Notes: generated from the letters alone by a model not told the origin. 64,000 nt of DNA from Branchiostoma floridae (GCF_000003815.2 NC_049983.1:8971470-9035469), one strand, 5' to 3'. Shown: positions 1 through 12,480, counted from the first letter of the stretch. Made by a program: numbers and translations.

Positions 1-335
1 GACCCCCTAGCGACTTTCTATAGTAATACAGTAGAACCTTTGATTTCGATTCTTTTTCTCGTGCTGCATTCTTTATCATGCCAACTTCATTTTTGCGTTC
101 TTTGCCCGTGATATTTTATCTGCATTTCCTAATCTGTCCCCTTCCTTTAGTTTTGTGTATGCATGAATTTTGCTAGCAAATCGGAGGACCCCCTAGAGGC
201 TTTCTATTGCACTGCAGTAGAACTTCTTGTTTCGATTCCTTTTTTTCTCGTGCTGCATTATTTTTTATCATGCCAACTTGTGTTGTGCGTTGTTTATCTG
301 TGATTTTTCAGATAAATTTTCTGCTCTGTCCCCTT
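1..335. repeat. Tandem duplication, ~186 bp unit, two copies
   Basis: The block starting GACCCCCTAG at position 1 recurs at 187. Both copies continue through similar T-rich text (CTCGTGCTGCAT, TTTATCATGCCAACTT, CTGTCCCCTTCC). The second copy decays after about 335. The first copy is cut by the window edge, so more units may lie upstream. I see no coding potential. Confidence 0.7.
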
Positions 336-1339
336 CCCTCCCTCTTTAAGCAGTCGTAGTTTTTCTCACGTTCGAAAGACCTAAATGGCAATGCCCTCTG
401 CAACCACCGAACCTTGCCGTCTGACCGTCAAGTTATCGCTGCTGACAGGACATCTTCCAAGGCTACAAGCACGCTTGTCTGTTTACCCTTTGTAAACACA
501 CCTACCTTTCGCGAAAGCCAAGTTTAGCTCCTTTAACACTACCCAGCTTTTATTTGTATATATACATACTCACTCTGTTCACCGCCTTTCAAGTTTCAAC
601 TAAAGGTTGGCAGCAGGGGACCGTTTTATGAGTCTATTTCAGGGTCGTGGACTAGACTTTAAAGCTTAGATCTTCAGACGCTCCAGTTCCTCAGCTATTT
701 ATAGGTTATTGCGTCATCTGCTGGTCTTTGAGAGACTACGCCCCCCCCCCCCCTCCACACTGGTAGCAGATTGTTTGTCTTTGAGTCTGAGTCTGTGGTT
801 CAACCTTTAGACAAAGATTGATGTATCTATGGCCGACTAGAATTGGAAATCGTTTAACTGTCTGTCATTTTAGACAGTGAACTGGGTCGTTGGCAGTTAA
901 AATAGCGATATCTCACTGGAGCTGCGGCACTCTGGTGGCGTCGCTGCGTCCTATATTGGACTTATGTTACCTTTGACTTTATAATGAGGATATCATGCAA
1001 AACGTACTAGTATGATTAAAAAGACAAAAAAAAACGTTTTCCATCTATAAAAATTGTTGAGCACTCTTTCAAAAAGCCACCAACACAACACAGCTTCAGT
1101 GAAATACGCACTGTAGTGACTGGTGGGTGTATTTCTTGGAAAGGTTTAGAGTAATATTAGTATGGGACCTTTCGCTACAGAGTCAGAATGTGGTCAGTGC
1201 GCGCCTCGTTTGGGGACTTGTTACTGACGGACACGAATTTGCTGCTGTTTTTCTCTGACAAAAAGATTGGCGTTCACGGAACACTAGCGAGACTTTATGT
1301 ACTAGCTGTGATCTTTCATCTATTTTTATTCATCAAAAT
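336..1339. other. Non-coding stretch, no gene recognised
   Basis: No recognisable exon, RNA gene or repeat was found. A short C homopolymer lies near 740. Open frames are short and have no familiar motif. Confidence 0.4.
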
Positions 1340-1625
1340 GTGTCGACTTCATGGTTTGATCCACTCACACTGGGAAGGACTAATACTCTTTTCGATAAGT
1401 GTGGCGGGTTCTTTAAACACGGGACCTCCATTTAACGTCCTATCCGAAGGACGGCCCTAACCGAAACGAGGTATTCATTTCCACCTGAGTTGAGAAAGTC
1501 GTGTAAAGTGCCTTTCCCAAGAGCACACAATTGGGGACATATCACCGGATTTGGAGCCAGGAACTCTGAATTCTGGGCCAAACAACGTGCCGTTACACCA
1601 CATGGCCCCACGTTGTTTCTCTGTT
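1340..1625 (-). repeat. SINE-like repeat, family A (reverse copy)
   Basis: It starts TTGATCCACTCACACTGG and carries a CCTCCATTTAACGTCCTATC core, a GTGCCTTTCCCAAGAGCACA segment and a far end resembling a degenerate tRNA. The same order recurs at 58030-58350 and 60750-60915, and in the opposite orientation at 7775-8036. The short open frame across 1188-1460 is not a gene. Class assignment as a tRNA-derived SINE rests on the better-preserved copy at 7775. Confidence 0.6.
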
Positions 1626-3585
1626 GCGATTCTTCCAAGTTATAATGAAATGTTCGTGTTCTGCGGCATACACGTTCGTGTCTTCAGCGACAAGTTTCGT
1701 CGGGGTACTCTCGGGTTAGTCGGCTAAGAGTTAAGAAGACTCATGCTGACACAAACTACTAGTAAATTTCTGCACAGTTGTCACTGGAACGTGTTCGGAA
1801 GATGACATCCTCGTATTTCGTGCCTAAAAGTGGCAGATCATTCTTCAGTTCAGTCGGTTAAGAGTTACGAAGACCAACAATGACGTAAATTTTGTAAAAA
1901 CGTGTCCCAAGAGTGAGGATCCAAGTACCCTTGAAGACCGAACATCCATTTGTTATCATCGTCTTACGTTTAAAGGGCCTTCACACTGAAACCTAATCAG
2001 TAGACATCAAGTAGAACCAGCCGGAATGAAGAATTTTGCAAAATTAGTGCCACATTCGGGCGGGAATTCCAAATGGACCTAATACCTCTTTACACGAGAG
2101 GCTGAATTAGTCGGAATGCCGTCTGAATGAAAATTCTTGTATATTCCTGAGTATTCGTAGTACATTTTAGAGATTATCACTGCATTCCAGATATTTGTGT
2201 TCATTCTTGTGGCCGGCCGGTTCTCCATCGAATGAGATCACAATGATTCGAATAATGTTGGAATGCCTCAGAATGCGGTCGTACTGCAGTTAACTAGTTA
2301 GAACTGTTAGAAAACACTTTGAATGCCGTTCGATACTTCTCCACCTCAAATGTACCTCGAAAGTTTTGAGCATGACAAAAACATTCGGAACGAACACAAG
2401 AATAGGCACAAACATCTGTAATACAGTGAGGATTTCTAGAATACACTACAAATTCCCAGAAATATACAACAAAAATTATTCCGATTCTCATGTGAAGGGG
2501 CCTTTAGCTGGTAGGCCTGTGAGACAAGGTTGCCAAGAATAACAGTGGTGAGACGAGACCTCGAGTTCAGCTCCCTTCACCCCTTCTGTCCTACCGTATA
2601 CACCTTTAAACCATTGAAACGTTAAAGACCTTCTCCCGCCAAAACCTGTCAGATCTTATTTCTCACATTTTCACACATTTCTTCTCACAAAACGCACGAA
2701 AATTGGTCGACAAATGTACAGAGACAAACCCAATGCCGACAAGTGTTGTGTAGACTGATATACTTTCTATGACTTCGGTTTGTTTGTTTTGATTTCAGTG
2801 AATTAGGTTTAAGGGAGTATCTGTCTCTTTGGTCTAAGAAAGCGACCGATCACAATCGTGCCAAGTTGGACTCTATAAGCTTTCTCACGAACACGGGCAA
2901 AACATTCGCACGTGTGAGAAAGTATCAGCCTAGCTGTCTATTTATCAATCTACTGTCGTAGACCCCCCTCCCCCTCCATTTTAGAACAATCTTCATTGAG
3001 TGACGGGAGAGAGGGTATGCACATACTCTTCTCAACAAGTGTGCTGGGTTCTTTAACGTTCTACGGTTTGACGACACTACACCTTACATGACACCTAAGG
3101 GCTAACTGTTCCTCCGAACAACGATACAATAAAACATTGAAGATTTTGCTCTTCAGTATCGCTGTGACGTGATCTTAGCATTTTCATCGTTGAAAAGCAG
3201 ACTACCCCCCCCCCCCCTCTTATAAAGGCGTTTTAAGTCATATAAAGTGGTGGTCCTTCTAAAATCCCCCTGTTAAGCCAATTACTACTCGCGATCGTCA
3301 TTTCTCCATTCACCTCAAAATAAAATAAAAAATATACTTGCACAATTTCCAGTGCCGTAAGTTGAATCTGGTCCTTCAATCAATTCAATTAGAAATCTAA
3401 TGGAACGTGTTATTTTGCTCATTTCGCTGACTTCAGCGACTAACATATGACTCATACTAGAGGTCACGTTGAAGGTCACGATCAGTACGATAGATAAGAT
3501 CACTACCAAACCTCTGCAGCGCTAGCGTAGAGCATAGCTGAAGATCTGCGAGCTACGTACGGGTAAGCTCATTTCTAGATATCTG
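1626..3585. other. Non-coding stretch
   Basis: No gene is recognised. Text near 3010-3060 (CTTCTCAACAAGTGTG, GGGTTCTTTAACG) looks like a decayed fragment of SINE family A. The remaining open frames are short and look random. Confidence 0.4.
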
Positions 3586-3942
3586 TAAATGCATTTACGT
3601 ACGTTCGCTGTGGCTTTATGTTAGCGGAATTCGCCGCGAAAATTTTGTGTTTTGGCCTGTACCCGCATAACCCTTTGTCGAAGAGCCACATGTAAGTACT
3701 ATACATTGTAGAGTAGCATGGTTTGTTGTAGGTGACTGTTTCGTCCTGTAGCACCCTTGCTGAGTCATTGGTAGTTGGTTGACTGGTTGTAAAGGCCTGT
3801 GTTTTCATTGCTGTAGTAGTACGTACGTAACGTTATGTATGTGACTATATAGCGCTATCGCGAACTCAAAACCACCGCGAACACCCCATTTAATTCCTTA
3901 CCGCGAACCTAAAACCATCGCGAACTTAAAATGCATTCGCAG
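3586..3942. mobile_element. MITE-like element, family C
   Basis: The ends are imperfect inverted copies built around AAATGCATTT (left TAAATGCATTTACG, right TTAAAATGCATTCGC). TATCTG lies immediately outside both ends (3580-3585 and 3943-3948), which could be a target duplication. The interior has a GCACCCTTGCTGAGT segment and repeated ACCGCGAAC units. A related copy is at 39420-39690. No transposase is seen. Confidence 0.5.
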
Positions 3943-4705
3943 TATCTGTTGCCGTCGGGTTTTTTAACGTTTGGATAGAAAGTCGCCTTGACAAGGTACC
4001 ACCACGTCAGAGCAAATATTTGAGGTACGCGGGACCAAAAGTTCAACTTCGTATCACTCCATCTTGGCAGACGGACCCGCGGGCTACGAAAACGTTGCAT
4101 AACTCTTTCTAATTCTCTCTCTAACTAATTCTCTCGGTGTTGCCTCGTCGTAAATTGAGGTCTAATAATAGAACTAGGGAGATAATGTTTCTGAATGAAC
4201 TTGGCTGTGAAACAAGTCGTTAGTAGCACCCCACACCCCCACACCCCATTCTAGTTTGCGACCGAGCAATTTGACGGAGCGAGCGCTCAGCGCGTTTCAT
4301 AGATGAAAAGAGAAGTCTTTTCACGTTTTGTGTACTTGTATTTTTTTGTCTTTTCAGTCATGTTTTCACGTTTTGTACGATACTTCAATCACGAAGTCAA
4401 GGGAAACTCAAATCCAGTTTAGGTCACAGCGAGGGCGCAGCGCGATTGCCGTGTAGTAGAATGGTCGGCAGCCACCTGGCGAAACATCTACGTGAGATTT
4501 GCGGCGTGGCTTCCGTTTGTTTGCTTGGATTCCTTGAAGTTATGGGAAGAAATGTCTCCTCGGCTTGAGGAGCCAACCCATCACGTCTTGGGTTTCCCGG
4601 GTTTCTCACGGATGGGCGCGAGGCACACGTGCGGGTGCCGGGAGTGTCAGGTGGTTCCCACACCCCGGACTGACAGCACCGGAAGGTTTACGGCTCACCG
4701 GGCAG
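3943..4705. other. Non-coding stretch
   Basis: No gene is recognised. The sequence from about 4430 to 4720 is GC-richer than its surroundings and opens short frames on both strands, without a known motif or convincing splice pairing. Confidence 0.35.
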
Positions 4706-5440
4706 CAACAGGTTGGAGACTGGAAATGGCGGGAAAAATGTTTGTTTTTTCAAGGAAAAGTTTGGGGGTTCTAAGATCGTTCCTAATCGTATGCATGACA
4801 CACACAAAAATACATCTCCGCCAATGCTCTGTTAGTTCTGGTAGGTGTACAACTCACGTGATTCTACAGATTGGAGACTGAAAATGGCGGGAAAAATTGT
4901 TTGATTTTTCTAAGAACGTATGGCATGTGCATGCATCCCCGCCAGTGCTCTGTTAGCTCTGGTAGATTCTACAGGTTGGAGACCGAAAATGGCGGGGAAA
5001 GTTGTGTTTAAAACGTTCCTCTAACGTTACGCCAGTGTTCTGTTTTATAAGTCACGAGGTCCTACAGGTTGGAGACAGAAAATGGCGGGAAAAGTTGTTG
5101 TTTTTCTAGCAACGTTCCTAATCGAATGACACAAAACAATGGATCTCCGCCAGTTCTATTACTTCTGGTAAGACTTATAACTCAGTTTCTACAGGTTGGA
5201 GACCGAAAATGGCGGGAAAAGGCGTTTTAAGGACGATTAAGAGCTTTTGGCTTGTAAGGCAAAAGCTGTGGAAAGTTTAGAACTCACCATCTCAAAAATT
5301 TGGCGATCAAAGTTGTATGTACAACTAGTGTCAGTAAAGCAAAAGGCCATATGCGCCAGTGCTCCGACAATTCTCCAAGTCTGCTTCAAACTTCAACAGT
5401 TTGTAGACAACAGAAAAGGGTGGGAAAATTGGTACGGATC
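4706..5440 (+). repeat. Degenerate tandem repeat carrying E2F-like motifs
   Basis: About six diverged units of roughly 90-160 bp each begin near CTACAGGTTGGAGAC and contain GAAAATGGCGGGAAAA, followed by CGCCAGTGCTCTGTTA-like text. Motif positions are about 4726, 4884, 4988, 5082 and 5209, with a weaker sixth at 5430. TTTCCCGCC, the reverse strand of this motif, fits the E2F/DP consensus. It may be a true regulatory array or only a property of the repeat. Confidence 0.6.
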
Positions 5441-7774
5441 TAAAATCGTGTCCAGTCACTTTGTGCGCTTGCAAGCATACTGAACTGTATTACCAACCGC
5501 AAATGCACTATTAGCTAGCCAATAGGAAAAGTAGTGCAATCCAGGTCAATAGATGACTTCTTCACCCTATATGTCGTCTGTTCAGTGCCCGCTAGTCGAA
5601 AAATACGACTGCCCCTGTCAGTGTCATATCCGATGCTTTGTAACCAGGATGTTGTTAAAACAAATATTGGGGACCGGATTCGACCATTCTACTCTTCAGG
5701 ACGAGAGTGATAAAGGGAACATTCAATACGTAATATGAAATGATTGCGCTTAAGTTCGGGAAAATACCTTCTTCTTCGACTTGAAAAATAAACTTAAGCC
5801 AATACATAAACCATTTAACTCTACAACTTAGAGTTAAACTTAATAAGTGGCAAGTGATTTTGACATACATACAGGGACGCAGTGTTTCGGAATACCCCTC
5901 ACAGACAGTAGAACCCCGTACCTACGGAACCCTGATATACGTTCTCAGCTCCTGATCCCACCACATGCGTTGCCATGCGCGCCAGCTCGACCCAGATATC
6001 GCATGTCCTGATGGCCTAATCCCGATTCAAGCAGGTGGGACAGTCGTAAGTGATACCATGTGAGATGGGTAAGGGGGAGGGGTACGCAGTGAAACACACC
6101 TTCGACCACCTAAGAGGAGGGATGTAGTGAAGGTGACAGAGTCTCATCTTACTATTTTGCTGAATTTCTTCCTATAAGTATAAGATCATTGACGCGCGCC
6201 TCAGAACGCTAAGGGAGGGGGGGGGGGGGCACCATTTGAAGTGTTGGTGTCTTGATTAAATTCTTGTTTACGTTCTTGAGACTCAATCACCTACTGAATG
6301 AATGCATGAATTAGCGTAAGATAGATGCATTATACATACTCTTCATTACGTCCAAGAGAGAAATGCTTTGCAAATTTCTACATTGGGAAAATTGTGGATC
6401 ACTGCACGTGTGCTGTTGATAGATAAAGTCTATTAGTGCTAATTACCAACATTGCTACTAGAGGCTGAATATCAGGTTTTCTGTGTAACCGACTGTGTAA
6501 TTCTAATGCAGGGAAAGCTTTGGTTACAGTCGTCAACATAAGTGGCAAAAGAAACCCCATCGCCTCCCTCGGTGTCCGCGAGTTACTTGATCGCCAAGAG
6601 CGGTCGTTCTCGGGTCGTGCTCCAGTTCTCTGATCTTCCCAGCTTTGTTTAATATGTAGTGTGTGTAAACGCAGTGTCAGTGGGCTTTGCTAAATTGGCA
6701 TCGGGTTTCCGACCTCGAGAAGTGATCCCTCCGCCTGACAAGCAACAGCTGCTCGCCATGTCACTCCGGGATGCTTCGGTCTCTTCTCAAGGACACCACC
6801 GCCTTGCGGCTATTGTCAGTAGTGCAGGTAATGAGCGCTGACGTGCCGTGTGATGATCTGCAGGTTTTACAAACTACTTACAGACTGGAGACGGAGGACA
6901 CACACACTCCTTCACGCTGCTCTTGTCACTTTGCACAATTTCAACACTTAGAGCGCTTGTCTCCGTCTTGGCAGTAGCTTCCCTGTATAAGAAGGCAAAG
7001 AAAACAAGCATGATACTTTAAGACAACTTCGGATTTCAAAGACCTCAGAATTGAAAGACTCAGAAGTGCCCTGAGGAAAAGATATCTTCTTACGAACACG
7101 ACATTTTCAGAGTGACCCCACGAGGCAGCCGGATTAGTCATAATCGGTACCTTCCCATGTGTTCGGTCCAAGCTGCTAGGAGGAAGCCCTAAGCGCTTGG
7201 GACAAAAATCTAGCTATTCGTTATATTGTTTGTGTATGCGGAAGAAACACGTATGGCATTCCTTGGGTCGCTTGGACACCTTCACATATGGGTCTTCTTT
7301 TAAGTCATCTCTAGTTCTCTTCCTAGCTAGTCCTTTTCTCCTCTATCCTAAAGGCATGTCTCTTGTCATTGGCTGACATTTGCACGATCCGTTGCACCTT
7401 GCAAGGCACATTTCTTGGAAACGTACAGGTACAACTTCTAGCTGTTTCAAAACATATTTACCACAGTTTACTTCTATTATTTAAAACGTCCGGCAAACGG
7501 TGCTTTACAGTTGGCATGTGCGCACTTGTCGACGGCTTATTTAGATAAGTAGTGTTCTGGTCATTATCGAGTGCGCTCTGCCCTTGGCGCTTGCATGTAC
7601 ATCAGTAAATTTAACTTTAAATTCCCAATTCATAAAGGAGTGCGCTCTAATCTGTTCATTATGGAGTGCGCTCTGTCCTTGGCACAAACGTTAACGTTGT
7701 ACATCAGTAAATTTAACTTGATGTTCCCAGTTCAGAAAGGGGCCAAATAAAGTTCTTTCGTGATGGAAGTCGGG
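5441..7774. other. Non-coding stretch
   Basis: No gene is recognised. A GC-richer segment at about 6660-6830 is open and ends at a GCAG/GTAATG donor-like site, but the peptide (containing EVIPPPDKQQLLAMSLRDAS) matches nothing I know and no partner exon is apparent. Confidence 0.35.
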
Positions 7775-8036
7775 AGGTAGGCAAAGTTGTGCAGGGTGGC
7801 TAGGGTTGTTGACTTGGATTCTAAAGGTTCTGTGTTTGAATCCTTGGCAGGCTCCAGTTGTGCCCGTGGGAAAGGCATTTCACACCTATTTATTCACTCA
7901 AAACAGGTGCAAATAAGTGCCTAGCTTTGGTTAGGGACGTCTATTCGGTTGAGATGTAACGCTGGAAGTCCTTTGTTTGAGGAAAGCCACGACCCAAAGG
8001 AGTAGGGTCCTTCCGAGTGTGAGTGGATCAAACATT
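7775..8036 (+). repeat. tRNA-derived SINE-like repeat, family A
   Basis: The head has an A-box-like GTGGCTAGGGTTGTTGACTT and a B-box-like TGTTTGAATCC with tRNA-like spacing. The body contains GGGAAAGGCATTTCACACC and GGTTAGGGACGTC, and the end GTGTGAGTGGATCAAA. Reverse copies occur at 1340, 58030 and 60750. The head does not fold as an intact tRNA, so this is a retroposon rather than a tRNA gene. Confidence 0.6.
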
Positions 8037-8344
8037 ACAGTCCAGCTTGTACAGCTTACTGTACAATAACTGATGTGTTGCGCCTAAAGGCAGTTTACCA
8101 GTTCTGTGAACCAAACGAAGGGAAAACAAGTTATGGCTTTGAATCAAGTATCCTCAAACGACTCGGAGAAGTTGAAGCCAAGTTTCTCCTGTTACGCTTT
8201 TTTTACTTCGCTAGTCTCGTGTACTTCCCACCACCTGTTATGCACTCAGTATGTTATATTGCCGCAGTACAGAATAGTGCGTCTACATGTCCGACTTCGT
8301 TGCAGTTCTTCTTCCTCTTCTTTCTTTTGAGGTTACCAACTTAG

Positions 8345-8610
8345 TTATTGGGTTTTCAGTAGCTTTGGTCTGCCGGAACCGTGTGGCTTAAGTCCAGGGT
8401 GTTTGGCCCAAAGGCCAGAGGTACTGGGTTCAAATCCTGTCATTCTAACGCTTTTGTGCTCTTGGGGAAAGGCACTTAAAACGGCCTTTCTTTCATCACC
8501 CAGGTGTAAAAATGGGTGCCTGATTCCGGTAGGGAGGTAAAAGCCGGTGGGGGGAGAGGGTTGTCTACGCTTTCGAATACCGTGCCCTAGACACAGAGGA
8601 TGACAACTAA
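8345..8610 (+). repeat. tRNA-derived SINE-like repeat, family B
   Basis: A tRNA-like head with a B box (GGGTTCAAATCC near 8426) is followed by GGGGAAAGGCACTT, CCAGGTGTAAAAATGGGTGC, GGGAGGTAAA and the end CGTGCCCTAGACACAG. The same order appears at 43235-43491. The 146-codon open frame on the opposite strand here is a by-product of the repeat. Confidence 0.6.
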
Positions 8611-9163
8611 AAAGACTGTGGGACTGCCCTACCGTAGCGGTGGCGACAGTGGGAAACTTTGTGGACGGTAGACTCCTAGAGTCAATGCCACTTTTACTCA
8701 ATACAAAAGATGAAGAACAAGAACATACAGGCATGTGACAAGACGCCTGGTTCTCATCTAAGTACTTTCGGTCACCTTTAGACATCGGCGGAATGCTTTA
8801 CGTAGATTTTACGCAGTAAGGCATGCTTGGTGCCTTGGGCTTCATTTCTTTGCAAGCCACACACGGGAGAGAAAAGCACATGGAGAAACATGTGAGGCAA
8901 CATCGGCATTGGGGAGGTGGAGCACCTGGTGTAAATAAAAGAGTATCCATGTCAAAGAGATGTGAATGCCACCTGCCTGTCAAACAAGTCAATAAACATC
9001 GTTATGAGACCTACATGACAGTGCTACACGCAAAAATTCTTTCGAAGTAGTTGAGTTCTTACCACTAGGCGCTTCCAAGGACAGAGAATAGTCATTGACC
9101 TTACAGGAATTTTGTCTATGAGTCAAACGTTGATGCACTAGCGAGCTGTGAGCTAGAATGTGG
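8611..9163. other. Non-coding stretch
   Basis: No gene or repeat is recognised between the SINE and the MITE at 9164. Open frames of up to 75 codons overlap on both strands and show no motif. Confidence 0.35.
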
Positions 9164-9321
9164 TACTCCAAGCAGAGGTTCGGCTCCGACTGTTTTGACG
9201 CGTTTTAGCCGGGGAACATAAAGAAAACGGTGCACAATCTGAAAAAAAGTCTCAAAAGTCTGACATAAACGCTTAAAAACGCGTCAAAAACAACTCGAGC
9301 CGAACCTCTGCTTTGAGAGTA
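9164..9321. mobile_element. MITE, CTCCAAGCAGA family, copy 1
   Basis: Left end TACTCCAAGCAGAGGTTCGG and right end CCGAACCTCTGCTTTGAGAG are inverted copies with a small indel, enclosing about 110 bp that is itself partly palindromic (GACGCGTTTTAGC / GCTTAAAAACGCGTC). Related copies are at 21208, 31092 and 43089. It is too short to encode a transposase. Confidence 0.65.
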
Positions 9322-9405
9322 TGAAAGAGTGCCATGGAGCTTACGAGTACATGAAGCTACCAAGAGGTATCCACAAACTACCTTGTCTTAGAAGCACATA
9401 TGGAT

Positions 9406-10030
9406 NNNNNNNNNNNNNNNNNNNNNNNNNNNNNNNNNNNNNNNNNNNNNNNNNNNNNNNNNNNNNNNNNNNNNNNNNNNNNNNNNNNNNNNNNNNNNNN
9501 NNNNNNNNNNNNNNNNNNNNNNNNNNNNNNNNNNNNNNNNNNNNNNNNNNNNNNNNNNNNNNNNNNNNNNNNNNNNNNNNNNNNNNNNNNNNNNNNNNNN
9601 NNNNNNNNNNNNNNNNNNNNNNNNNNNNNNNNNNNNNNNNNNNNNNNNNNNNNNNNNNNNNNNNNNNNNNNNNNNNNNNNNNNNNNNNNNNNNNNNNNNN
9701 NNNNNNNNNNNNNNNNNNNNNNNNNNNNNNNNNNNNNNNNNNNNNNNNNNNNNNNNNNNNNNNNNNNNNNNNNNNNNNNNNNNNNNNNNNNNNNNNNNNN
9801 NNNNNNNNNNNNNNNNNNNNNNNNNNNNNNNNNNNNNNNNNNNNNNNNNNNNNNNNNNNNNNNNNNNNNNNNNNNNNNNNNNNNNNNNNNNNNNNNNNNN
9901 NNNNNNNNNNNNNNNNNNNNNNNNNNNNNNNNNNNNNNNNNNNNNNNNNNNNNNNNNNNNNNNNNNNNNNNNNNNNNNNNNNNNNNNNNNNNNNNNNNNN
10001 NNNNNNNNNNNNNNNNNNNNNNNNNNNNNN
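9406..10030. other. Assembly gap (625 N) flanked by an inverted repeat
   Basis: Unresolved bases. The sequence just left (GTCTTAGAAGCACATATGGA, 9385-9405) and just right (TCCATATGTGCTTCTAAGAC, 10042-10063) are perfect inverted copies over about 21 bp, so the gap probably covers a palindromic element or a fold-back that defeated assembly. Open frames running through the N block have no meaning. Confidence 0.95.
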
Positions 10031-10063
10031 AACATTGCACCATCCATATGTGCTTCTAAGACT

Positions 10064-11988
10064 TGTATCGCCATCCTCGCCTTCACCCCTAAACAGCAAG
10101 TGGTCTCGCCTAGGAGAATCCGAAACGTGATCATGAGTATCTAGAGTACGTAACAGTTAAGGCAAAATTTGTAGCTGACCATACGTGGCATCCTGCCATA
10201 TACCGTGGTTGGACGTCTGCCCCGGTAGAACGTAGGTCACTCCCAGTTGTAAAAGGCCGTAAAACGAAAGCTGAGGATACTGTTTCTGTTTTCCGTCCAA
10301 GATAAACCGACCATGTGATGACATCATTAACTGGTTACACGCATGGCTTACGTTTACCACACGTAGTACACGTCCCTCTAATTAACTTGTCACCATCTGC
10401 TTTTGACTCGTAAAGAGAAAGGGGTGTCCTAGTTGTTGTTTTAGTCATATACCTGATATGGGCCCGGGATGCGCTGTCCTAGTTTGTTTTCGCCTGCTGC
10501 TATAAAAGCTACCAGGATTATCTGGGTGCAGAGCAAAAGGCAACTGGTCTTTTCCACGAGCGACGTTCTGAAGTCATTGCAGAGATCATTCCCCTTCGTT
10601 GACCAGCTTAAACATCCCCAACAGTTTTATTTCGCACAGGTAAGTTGTCTTTTGAGTTTCTGGTCCTCTGGCTGCATGTGGTTTTGAGAATTCCAGAAGG
10701 TATTTCTCTTGCATTACTTTTCTTTTGGTACGTACCTAAGGACTTGACCATTGAAACGCACATTGTCACTGCGCAATGCAGGTGGTTTATATGCTTTACC
10801 GAGGACTTCCATCTGATGTTGTTGTATACAAGCACCGTATCACACCGCTTAACTCATTCAAGCTGGTGTTCGTTGAGCTTTCTCTGGGTTTCTTTTGACC
10901 GCTGGGTTTCTACAAGAAGGCATTTCTTCTTTGATAAGTCCGTACCAAGCAAAGTCTATGTCGTGTCTTCAGATGTAGCGAAACGACTTGTACCATTGGC
11001 GAAACAACTTCTACCTTGCAGCGAAACTGACAATGTAGTGAAACGACCGGTTACCGTCTTTACCGTCTGGTAAAGGGTTGGACAGCGTGAACCATTCCAT
11101 TCCTTGTTTAAGCATGCTAGCATCTTAGTTTTTCAGTCGAACTTGGACATCCCGGAACTCCTAACCGTCGAAAACTGCTTGTGAACAGTTTGGCAATGCA
11201 ATGATTAGAATCTAGCTGTAAAGATCTAGAGTTGAAGAATCTTCAACGGCGAAAGTTGTCCACGTATTTACCAAAGACAGGAGCGACTTGAAGACACGGT
11301 GTGCTTCCAGATCCCCATTGTTATGGTTAACTGTGAATCTAGTCTGCACTGGAAGAAACTTGTCCTCTTGGCCTAGAGTGGTCAGGAGGTCCCCGATGCA
11401 GTTTGTTTTGCCGTAGAAGCAATCAGGATCTGATGACAACTACCTGCCAAGGAAAACTAACCTGGATGGCACCAAGGCTGTGGATGACGCGATGCCTGGG
11501 AACTTAGTACCTCCACAGTAAACCTGGAAATATACGACAACAACCTAGTTGGCGGAAGTCACTAGAACGTGAGAGTGGAAAACATGTAACACGACTCTGC
11601 GTCATGCGGAGGCCATAAAAGCAGTAAAAAGTAATGAAGGCAGGCAGATAATCTACAAGCACAGTACTAAGAGCAATGAACTCCACAGTGTTACTTGGGT
11701 TAGGTGACCGTACTTGACCCTATTTCGGGTTGCATGACTTGCATAGTCCTTTAAAATACTCATATTCATGATCTATATTCTGATTTTCAGTGGAGTGAGC
11801 TTCGAACTTTTGATATACCAACTATTGACTTATACTTACAATTACTGGCTGATTTGGGCGTTTTAATTCATTGTTGTTGTTTTTTCCTTGTTTTTCACAC
11901 TACGTATTTAGTGCAAATAGTCATAAGTAGATTTTGATTGAACTATAATGAAACGTATCCTAAATGTGTTTTGAATATCAACTTGACC
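10064..11988. other. Non-coding stretch
   Basis: No gene is recognised. An open segment near 10500-10637 ends at a CAG/GTAAGT donor-like site and another open frame covers 10645-11073. Neither has a recognisable domain or partner. A short repeat of GCGAAAC/GTGAAAC units is at 10976-11047. Confidence 0.35.
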
Positions 11989-12059
11989 GTGCACTGTGCG
12001 AAAGGGTGTCATTTCCGGACGTTTCTATGTTTGTATGCATCCGGATCGGGACCGTTTCC

Positions 12060-12480
12060 TGATATATCCGGACAATATCCGGACGAAATCTGACATGACT
12101 CCCCTGCGTTTTCGGAAAATTTCAGGAGTCCGGAACGGGACCATTTAATTCCTGCCTCATATCCGGATTTCCAGTAATGGAACGTTTTCGGACTCTTTGG
12201 AGACAAACCACGTTCCGAATATTTCGTATATATCCGGATAATTTCAGAAGTCCGGAACGGGACCAAATAATTATGTCTCATATCCGGATTTCCAGTAATG
12301 GAACGTGTTCGGACTCTTTGGATACAAATCACGTTCCGAATATTTCGTATTAATCCGGATAATTTCAGGAGTCAAGAATAGGACCATATAATCATGTCGC
12401 ATATCCGGATTTCAAGTAATGGAACGTTCTAGGACTCTTTGGAGACAAAACACGTTCCGAATATTTCATATTTTCTGAGC
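12060..12480 (+). repeat. Subterminal ~121-bp tandem repeats of the CACTA-like element
   Basis: Three diverged units carry ATATCCGGATTTCCAGTAAT, CGGACTCTTTGG and ACGTTCCGAATATTTC in the same order. CGGACTCTTTGG-type positions are near 12189, 12311 and 12431. Such arrays near CACTA termini are commonly transposase-binding regions; that role is inferred here. Confidence 0.65.

Noticed and set aside
8345..8785. 146-codon reverse open frame
   Set aside because: Antisense to SINE family B. The same kind of frame arises from the repeat itself.
9321..10134. Open frames of ~220-270 codons across 9321-10134
   Set aside because: Almost entirely N. They exist only because the gap has no stop codons.
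10645..11073. 142-codon + strand open frame
   Set aside because: Hydrophobic and Trp/Phe-rich by chance composition; no membrane-protein family recognised.
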